64,000 nt of DNA from Desulfobacteraceae bacterium (lineage in GTDB: Bacteria > Desulfobacterota > Desulfobacteria > Desulfobacterales > UBA5852), in NCBI GenBank assembly GCA_014237395.1, contig JABZFP010000041.1:399742-463741 (forward strand), written 5' to 3'. The translations under genes and the position numbers were made by a program. This document shows positions 58,493 through 64,000 of this stretch, piece by piece (positions within the stretch are counted from its first letter, which is position 1; the number at the start of each line of letters is the position of its first letter). The notes below the pieces were generated by a model, which saw only the letters and a program-made list of their open reading frames with translations, did not search any database and had not been told where the DNA came from.

Positions 58493-59488
58493 CTATGGCG
58501 ACTGTGGGTTGTCAAGGAAAAAAAGGAGTTCATTGGCGGCCACGGTCGGCGAGGCATCGCCCCGCGCCACTTCCCGCTGGTATCGGGGAAAATGTTGACG
58601 GATTTTGGGGTGCCTTAGAAACCGTTCCCGCAGCCCCTCATCCACCAAAGCTTGCAGCCAATCCAGGGCCTGCCCGCGGCGTTTGATGTCGAATTCGCCG
58701 GAGGTCTGCATTTTCTGGCGGTGATCCAAGACGGTTTGCCACACCGCATCCACCCCCTCCATCGTGACAGCGCTGCACGTCAGTACCGGTGGCTGCCAGT
58801 GGGCGGAGGCCGGCGACAGCAGATGCAGGGCCGAAGCATAAGCCCGGGCGGCCTGACGGGCTTTGTCCACATTGTCGCCGTCCGCTTTGGTAATGGCGAT
58901 GGCATCGGCCATTTCCAGCACACCCTTCTTGATTCCCTGCAGTTCATCGCCGGCCCCGGCCAGCATCAGGACCAGGAAAAAATCCACCATGGAGGCGACG
59001 GCCGTTTCCGACTGGCCGACCCCGACGGTTTCGACAATCATGACATCGAACCCGGCGGCTTCGCAGACCAGCATGGTTTCGCGGGTTTTGCGGGCCACGC
59101 CCCCCAGTGTGCCGCCGGAGGGGCTGGGTCGGATAAAGGCGTCGGCCTGCACGGCCAGCTGCTCCATGCGGGTTTTATCGGCCATGATGCTGCCGCCGCT
59201 GCGGGTGGAGCTGGGGTCCACGGCCAAGACGGCCACCTTGTGGCCCTGTCGGATCAGGGCCATGCCGAAGTTTTCGATAAACGTACTTTTGCCCACCCCC
59301 GGCACACCGGTGATTCCCAGTCGAACCGCCCCGCCGGCATGGGGCAGCAACTGGTCGATAATGGCGCGCGCAATATCTTTATGGCGGTCGAGGGCGCTTT
59401 CGATCATGGTAATGGTTTTGGAAAGCACCCACCGGTCGCCCTTGAGCACACCGTTTACGTAATCTTCGGGCGAGGCCAGGTTCACCAT
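58493..59488 (-). CDS. meaB: Methylmalonyl-CoA mutase-associated GTPase MeaB
   Basis: A 331-residue G3E-family GTPase that protects and reloads methylmalonyl-CoA mutase with adenosylcobalamin. P-loop GVPGVGKSTFIENFG, then LAVDPSSTRSGGSIMADKTRM, VETVGVGQSETAVASMVDFF and NKxD-like TKADGDN. Its ATG overlaps the mutase stop by one base (TGATG), with GGAGGGGTG before it, so the two are translationally coupled. Confidence 0.95.
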   Translation of the reverse strand: MVNLASPEDYVNGVLKGDRWVLSKTITMIESALDRHKDIARAIIDQLLPHAGGAVRLGITGVPGVGKSTFIENFGMALIRQGHKVAVLAVDPSSTRSGGSIMADKTRMEQLAVQADAFIRPSPSGGTLGGVARKTRETMLVCEAAGFDVMIVETVGVGQSETAVASMVDFFLVLMLAGAGDELQGIKKGVLEMADAIAITKADGDNVDKARQAARAYASALHLLSPASAHWQPPVLTCSAVTMEGVDAVWQTVLDHRQKMQTSGEFDIKRRGQALDWLQALVDEGLRERFLRHPKIRQHFPRYQREVARGDASPTVAANELLFFLDNPQSP

Positions 59489-61611
59489 CACCCCTCCAGG
59501 GCGTTCAGGATGCGATTGGCCGAGTCCGTAATCGGGGTGCCGGGCCCAAACACGCCGGATACGCCCTGGTTCTGCAGGAAGGCATAGTCCTTGGGCGGGA
59601 TCACGCCGCCTACGAAAACCAGAACCTCTTCGCCGCCGAGCTTTTTCAGCTCCGCGATCAGCTCGGGCACCAGCGTATTGTGACCGGCCGCCAGACTGGA
59701 GGCCCCCACCATGTGGACGTCGTTTTCAATGGCCATTTTGGCGGCCTCCTGGGGAGTCTGGAACATGGGGCTGATGTCCACGTCAAAGCCCAGATCCGCC
59801 AGGGCCGTGGCCACCACCTTGATGCCCCGGTCGTGCCCGTCTTGACCCATCTTCGTCAACAGGATGCGCGGTCGGCGGCCCTGCTTTTCGGCAAAGTCGC
59901 CCGTGCGTTTGCGCAGGGAGGCGATGATCTCGCTGTCACCAAACTCAGCGGCGTAAACGCCTGAAATACACTGGGTCGTGGCGACATAGCGGCCAAACAC
60001 CTTTTCGATGGCATCCGAAATTTCCCCGACCGTGGCCCGGGCCCGCACCGCAGGGATGCAGGCCGCCATCAGGTTGTCAGCGTTTTCCGCCGCTTTGGTG
60101 ACCGCTTCCAGGCAGCGGCGAACCTCGGCGTCGTCACGCTGGCGCTTGAGCTCTTCCAGGCGGGCGATTTGTTCGTCGCGCACGGTGCTGGGCACTTCCA
60201 GCACCTCCAGCGGCTCTTCATCCGGCAACTGAAACTTGTTCACGCCGACGATAACGTCAAGGCCCTGGTCGATGCGGGCCTGGCGGCGGGCGGCTGATTC
60301 TTCGATGCGCATCTTGGGCATGCCGGTTTCAATGGCTTTGGCCATGCCGCCCAGTTCGTTGACCTCCGCAATAATTTTTTCCGCTTCACGATAGAGACTG
60401 GCGGTAAGGGCTTCGACATAATAGGAGCCCGCCAGTGGATCGACCACATGGCAGACCTGGCTTTCGTGCTGCACCACGAGCTGGGTGTTGCGGGCGATGC
60501 GGGCCGACGTGTCGGTGGGCAGGCCCACCGCCTCGTCAAACGAGTTGGTGTGCAGGGATTGGGTGCCGCCCAGAACGGCGGACATACATTCCAGCGTGGT
60601 GCGGATAATGTTATTATAAGGATCCTGCTGGGTGAGACTCCAGCCCGAGGTCTGGCAGTGGGTCCGCAGCATGGTGGACTTGGGGTTTTTCGGATTAAAC
60701 GTGCTGATCAGGTTGTGCCATAAAAGGCGCGCGGCTCGCAGCATGGCGATTTCCATGAAAAAATTCATGCCGATACCAAAGAAAAAAGACAGGCGCGGGG
60801 CAAAGGCATCGATGTCCATGCCGGAAGCGATGGCCGCTTTTACATATTCCACGCCATCGGCCAGGGTAAAGGCCAGCTGGAGCGCGGAGTTGGCCCCGGC
60901 TTCCATCATGTGGTAGCCGCTGATGCTGACCGTGTTAAACTTGGGCATGTTCTGGGAGCAATAAGCGATGATGTCCGATACGATGCGCATGGACGGCACC
61001 GGCGGATAGATATAGGTATTGCGGGTCAGGAATTCCTTCAGGATGTCGTTCTGGATCGTACCGGTGAGCTGCTCCTGTTTGACGCCCTGTTCCTCGGCCG
61101 CCACGATGTAGCCGGCCATGATCGGCAACACCGCCCCGTTCATGGTCATGGAAACCGACATCTGGTCCAGTGGAATCTGGTCGAAGAGGACTTTCATGTC
61201 TTCCACCGAATCGATGGCCACGCCGGCTTTGCCGACATCGCCGGAGACCCGCGGGTGGTTGGAGTCATAGCCGCGATGCGTGGCCAGGTCGAAGGCCACT
61301 GAGAGGCCGCGTTGACCGGCGGCCAGGTTGCGCCGGTAAAAGGCGTTGGACGCCTTGGCCGTGGAAAACCCGGCGTATTGTCGGATGGTCCATGGACGGC
61401 CGGCATACATGGTGGCCATGGGGCCGCGAACGTAGGGCGCCATTCCCGGCAGGGCATCAAGATGGTCGAGTCCCTCAAGATCTTCGGCGGTATACAGCGG
61501 TTTGACGGGAATGCCTTCCGGGGTGTTCCACAAGAGGGTATCCAACGATTTGCCCTTCATCTGTTTTTCAGCCAGTGCCTGCCATTGCTTCAATTCGGGA
61601 TGTTCTGCCAT
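59488..61611 (-). CDS. mcm: Methylmalonyl-CoA mutase, large single-chain form
   Basis: A 707-residue adenosylcobalamin enzyme. The substrate barrel is residues about 30-540 (IRQYAGFSTAKASNAFYRRNLAAGQRGLSVAFDLATHRGYDSNHPRVSGDVGKAGVAIDS; HCQTSGWSLTQQDPYNNIIRTTLE) and the B12 domain is at the end with the base-off histidine motif DGHDRG (in KMGQDGHDRGIKVVATALADLGFDVD). It rearranges R-methylmalonyl-CoA and succinyl-CoA. All domains are in one chain, with no separate small subunit visible. Start ATG 61611 after AGGAG. Confidence 0.96.
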   Translation of the reverse strand: MAEHPELKQWQALAEKQMKGKSLDTLLWNTPEGIPVKPLYTAEDLEGLDHLDALPGMAPYVRGPMATMYAGRPWTIRQYAGFSTAKASNAFYRRNLAAGQRGLSVAFDLATHRGYDSNHPRVSGDVGKAGVAIDSVEDMKVLFDQIPLDQMSVSMTMNGAVLPIMAGYIVAAEEQGVKQEQLTGTIQNDILKEFLTRNTYIYPPVPSMRIVSDIIAYCSQNMPKFNTVSISGYHMMEAGANSALQLAFTLADGVEYVKAAIASGMDIDAFAPRLSFFFGIGMNFFMEIAMLRAARLLWHNLISTFNPKNPKSTMLRTHCQTSGWSLTQQDPYNNIIRTTLECMSAVLGGTQSLHTNSFDEAVGLPTDTSARIARNTQLVVQHESQVCHVVDPLAGSYYVEALTASLYREAEKIIAEVNELGGMAKAIETGMPKMRIEESAARRQARIDQGLDVIVGVNKFQLPDEEPLEVLEVPSTVRDEQIARLEELKRQRDDAEVRRCLEAVTKAAENADNLMAACIPAVRARATVGEISDAIEKVFGRYVATTQCISGVYAAEFGDSEIIASLRKRTGDFAEKQGRRPRILLTKMGQDGHDRGIKVVATALADLGFDVDISPMFQTPQEAAKMAIENDVHMVGASSLAAGHNTLVPELIAELKKLGGEEVLVFVGGVIPPKDYAFLQNQGVSGVFGPGTPITDSANRILNALEG

Positions 61612-61724
61612 GATGCACTCCTTCTGGTCGTATTAAGCTCCAATGCGGATTGTTCCATGTCCTTGCCGGGATCGATCGGCGTCTGCCCGCTGCTACGGGC
61701 GCTTTGCGGGGAGCAGATCGGATG

Positions 61725-62318
61725 TCACGGGGTGCCTGACGGACGGGCAATGGCCCGCCACACCATATCGAAAAGAACCTGAGACTCTCCGGCCAGACTT
61801 TTCTGCTGCCCCCGGGAGACCCACATGAAAAAAGCACGCTGGACAGTGCCCAGCATGAAATCCAGCAGGACGCCGGCCCGTACCTGGGGGTTCAATATCC
61901 CCTCGGCCTGACCCTTTTTCAGCACTTCCAGGTATAAATTGATCATTCGCTTCTGGCGGAATGTTTCATCCGACATCCAGGTTTGCATGGGCAGGGTCAT
62001 GAAAAGAATTTTGCCCAACCCAGGGTGCCGTTCGTAATAATCCAACTGCAGCCAGTAGACCTTGCGCATTTTTTCTTTCAGATCCTCGATTCCCTGCAGG
62101 TGATCGATGATGCGCTCGGTCAGGTTGCCCAGCCAGATGTCCACGAAACTGAACAACAGGCGCTCCTTGCTGCCGTAATGTTTGTAAATGGTGGTAAAGC
62201 TGACGCCGGCTTTTTGGGCGACATCACGGATGTTGGCTTTGTGAAAATCGGACTCGGAAAAAATTTCGAGAACGGCTTTCTCCAATCGCGCCTGCACGTC
62301 CGGGCGAAGCGCGGTCAT
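61725..62318 (-). CDS. TetR/AcrR family regulator
   Basis: A 197-residue regulator. The helix-turn-helix is HKANIRDVAQKAGVSFTTIYKHYGSKERLLFSF (about residues 25-57). The C-terminal helical part is the ligand domain. Its place between mce and the mutase genes on the same strand suggests that it controls them, perhaps in response to an acyl-CoA as in FadR-type TetR proteins; that is inference. ATG 62318 is chosen over a TTG at 62354. Confidence 0.88.
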   Translation of the reverse strand: MTALRPDVQARLEKAVLEIFSESDFHKANIRDVAQKAGVSFTTIYKHYGSKERLLFSFVDIWLGNLTERIIDHLQGIEDLKEKMRKVYWLQLDYYERHPGLGKILFMTLPMQTWMSDETFRQKRMINLYLEVLKKGQAEGILNPQVRAGVLLDFMLGTVQRAFFMWVSRGQQKSLAGESQVLFDMVWRAIARPSGTP

Positions 62319-62428
62319 ATGGCGATCATCTCGATGATGTGTTGCGTTGAGCAAGAAACGGTTCCTGTCAGTCTGTCGATCGGGTCTACACGAAAAGCCA
62401 AAAATCGGTTATCAATAAAATAGTATAG

Positions 62429-62443
62429 TAATATCAAATATTA
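62429..62443. promoter_or_regulatory. AT-rich palindrome upstream of tetR
   Basis: TAATAT-CAA-ATATTA is a perfect 6-bp-arm palindrome in an AT-rich patch about 110 bases before the tetR ATG, in the expected promoter region. Possible TetR operator; short AT palindromes also arise by chance. Confidence 0.3.
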
Positions 62444-62506
62444 ATGAATCTGATGCGTCCCGGCTACAATTAAAAATGTACTATTGTTACCCTTTCAGGG
62501 CTTAGA

Positions 62507-62536
62507 AAAATCTCGCTGCCATGTCAACGAGATTTT
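62507..62536 (-). terminator. Terminator-like hairpin after mce
   Basis: AAAATCTCG and CGAGATTTT form a 9-bp stem with a 12-base loop; on the minus strand it ends in TTTTTC. It lies 63 bases after the mce stop and would separate mce from the tetR-mcm transcript. The stem is only three G-C pairs strong. Confidence 0.5.
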
Positions 62537-62599
62537 CCGGGTGATGCTTCGGGCAACCGGTTTTAAAACAAATGCTTCGTGCCGGCAAAGGACGCCGAC

Positions 62600-63001
62600 T
62601 TATCGTTCACAGAGCTCCACTAAAACGCCGTTGGTGGCCTTGGGATGCAGAAAGGCAATTTTGGCACCGCCGGCGCCCATGCGTGGTTTCTCATCAATCA
62701 GGCGAATCCCTTTGGCCTTCAATTCTGCCAGGGCCTCTTCAATATTGGCGACTCGAAAGGCCACATGCTGGATGCCCTGTCCGCGCTTTTCAATGTATTT
62801 GGCGACGGGGCCATCCGGGCTGGTGGATTCCAGCAGTTCCACTTCGCTTTCACCCACCGGAAAGAAGGCCGTCGTCACTTTCTGGGCCTCCACCGTTTCA
62901 GCCCCTTCGAATGGAAGCCCTAAAACGTCGGACCAGAAATTTTTGCCGTCGTCGATGCTGTTGACGGCAATGCCCAGGTGGTCGATTTTAAGGATCTGCA
63001 T
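62600..63001 (-). CDS. mce: Methylmalonyl-CoA epimerase
   Basis: A 133-residue glyoxalase-fold enzyme that interconverts S- and R-methylmalonyl-CoA. Metal ligands are in KIDHLGIAVNSIDD (H), QGIQHVAFRVANIEEAL (H) and the C-terminal GVLVELCER (E); VELLESTSPDGPVAKYIEKRG is the family substrate loop. Start ATG 63001 after GAAGGAGAACG. It completes the link between the carboxyltransferase and the mutase. Confidence 0.95.
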   Translation of the reverse strand: MQILKIDHLGIAVNSIDDGKNFWSDVLGLPFEGAETVEAQKVTTAFFPVGESEVELLESTSPDGPVAKYIEKRGQGIQHVAFRVANIEEALAELKAKGIRLIDEKPRMGAGGAKIAFLHPKATNGVLVELCER

Positions 63002-63204
63002 ACGTTCTCCTTCGATTTTATCAATCCTTATCGGTGAATCAAACACAGCAAGTTTTATGCCTGTTCCCGGCATGGCCGGTGAGTTGATTCAAGGAAGAAT
63101 AGCTGGCATGGAACGTCTCCGTTTCATGCCAGCTATCGGGTTTGCCGTCAAGCAGGTGTCGACTTGGGTAAACGGTCAAACGGTTTCAGCATCATGCCGG
63201 GACA

Positions 63205-64000
63205 TCAGCTTCGTGATCCGGCCAGACCGATCGTATTCAGGGCGTCTTCAATTTCCCCCAATATGGTCGGGTCGTCAATCGTGGCCGGTACCTTGTAGTC
63301 TTTGTTGTCGGCGATTTTCTGAATGGTCCCCCGCAGGATCTTACCAGAACGGGTCTTGGGGAGCCGTTTGACGACCGTGGCGGTCTTGAAGGCCGCCACC
63401 GGACCGATGCGGTCCCGCACCATCTGAACGACTTCCTTGGTGATGTCGTCGTGAGGCCGGTCCACCCCGGCGTTCAAGACCAGAAAACCCACCGGAATCT
63501 GGCCCTTCAGGCTGTCTTCCACACCAAGAACGGCGCATTCGGCCACATCCGGATGGTCGGCCAGAACCTCCTCCATCGCGCCGGTGGACAGGCGATGCCC
63601 GGCCACGTTGATGATATCGTCGGTACGCGACATGACGTAAGCGTAACCGTTTTCGTCGATATATCCGGCATCGGCGGTTTTGTAGTAGCCAGGAAATTCC
63701 TCGAGATAGGCTTCCTTGAAGCGCTCATCAGCCTTGTAGAGGGTAGGCAGGGTGCCCGGTGGCAGCGGTAGCTTGACCACCAGAGCGCCGATTTCACCCG
63801 GCTGCATCTGGTTGCACTCGGCATCCACGGCCTGCAGGTTCCAGCCCGGGGCCGCTTTGGTGGGCGAACCGTAGATTACCGGAAACTTGTGTAATCCCAT
63901 GCAATTGGCGGCGATGGCCCAGCCGGTTTCCGTCTGCCACCAGTGATCGATGACCGGCACCTTGAGGTTCCGTTCGGACCACTGGATGGTGTCGGGATCG
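63205..64000 (-). CDS. Propionyl/acetyl-CoA synthetase, C-terminal part
   Basis: The gene runs off the right edge; about 265 C-terminal residues are visible. VPVIDHWWQTETGWAIAANCMGL is the acyl-AMP motif region, YYKTADAGYIDENGYAYVMSRTDDIINVAGHRLSTGAMEEVL the A7/A8 hinge region, and VVKRLPKTRSGKILRG carries the lysine that is acetylated and catalytic. The WWQTETG-xxI form and the -GLHKFPVIYGSPTKAAPGWNLQ segment resemble PrpE/ACSS3-type propionyl-CoA synthetases more than Acs. It would activate propionate into the downstream pathway. Confidence 0.88.
   Translation of the reverse strand, partial: DPDTIQWSERNLKVPVIDHWWQTETGWAIAANCMGLHKFPVIYGSPTKAAPGWNLQAVDAECNQMQPGEIGALVVKLPLPPGTLPTLYKADERFKEAYLEEFPGYYKTADAGYIDENGYAYVMSRTDDIINVAGHRLSTGAMEEVLADHPDVAECAVLGVEDSLKGQIPVGFLVLNAGVDRPHDDITKEVVQMVRDRIGPVAAFKTATVVKRLPKTRSGKILRGTIQKIADNKDYKVPATIDDPTILGEIEDALNTIGLAGSRS

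Noticed and set aside
58493..58515. GCGACTGTGGG at the end of meaB repeats part of the arm of palindromic element B.
   Set aside because: Only 11 bases match, no inverted partner lies nearby, and they encode the normal C-terminus of MeaB; chance is the simpler reading.

Overview
The window is 64 kb of GC-rich (by eye about 60%) chromosomal DNA, densely coding on both strands. Gene content suggests a strict or facultative anaerobe of the Desulfobacterota, in or near the Desulfosarcina/Desulfobacter group of sulfate reducers. The main reasons are a complete methylmalonyl-CoA (propionate/succinate) gene set, an archaeal/eukaryal-type prolyl-tRNA synthetase, a joined rpiB-glyA-nrdR-rib-nusB cluster, and many two-component and MoxR-type genes. 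This placement is inference from gene content; no rRNA gene is present.

Layout. 1-8.4 kb (minus): the start of a Ser/Thr kinase, a YchF-like GTPase, a cysteine-motif flavoprotein, a LEA-type lipoprotein, an AsmA protein, two PH/YcxB-like membrane proteins, DinB, GNAT and LysE proteins. 8.4-10.4 kb: an orphan 2-oxoacid dehydrogenase E1 beta/alpha pair. 10.5-11.66 kb: an AT-richer stretch with a small monooxygenase gene, an unidentified ORF remnant and the decayed C-terminus of an integron-type tyrosine recombinase. 11.66-13.3 kb: crcB overlapping a DUF190-CBS gene, followed by two tandem palindromic repeats. 13.7-18.1 kb: a triple-receiver GGDEF protein with a 7TM sensor kinase. 18.4-21 kb: a metal-type ArsR module (BFD-like mini-protein, ArsR, thioredoxin-like protein, permease, DUF4405). 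22-26.1 kb: a MoxR ATPase, a VWA protein and an unknown protein in one operon.

26-35.5 kb holds housekeeping genes: TraB, purN, trxA, bamD, rpmB, RSH, proS, ispG and an MBL hydrolase. 35.6-43.5 kb (minus) runs rpmF-acpP, terminator, rpiB-glyA-dCMP deaminase-nrdR-ribD-ribE-ribBA-ribH-nusB. 43.7-47.7 kb (plus) carries a palindromic element, gltX, tRNA-Gln(CUG), glnS and an unknown gene. 47.8-52.1 kb holds a Memo-family gene, serA (whose stop lies in another palindromic element), and hypB/hypA.

52.2-64 kb (minus) is a metabolic island: propionyl/acetyl-CoA synthetase (cut by the window end), methylmalonyl-CoA epimerase, a TetR regulator, methylmalonyl-CoA mutase, MeaB, a carboxyltransferase (12S-like) subunit, a 74-residue accessory subunit, a carboxyltransferase-biotin (5S+1.3S-like) fusion, and SucCD. 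No biotin carboxylase gene is present. The set therefore fits a transcarboxylase-based interconversion of propionyl-CoA and succinate.

The strongest non-coding signals are four 124-157 bp nested palindromes with the same design: a 16-17 bp outer inverted repeat and a small hairpin at the exact centre (two tandem copies after the CBS gene, one on the serA stop, one before gltX). Others are a 13-bp-arm operator overlying the arsR -10 box and ribosome binding site, and a 22-bp perfect palindrome before the Memo gene.
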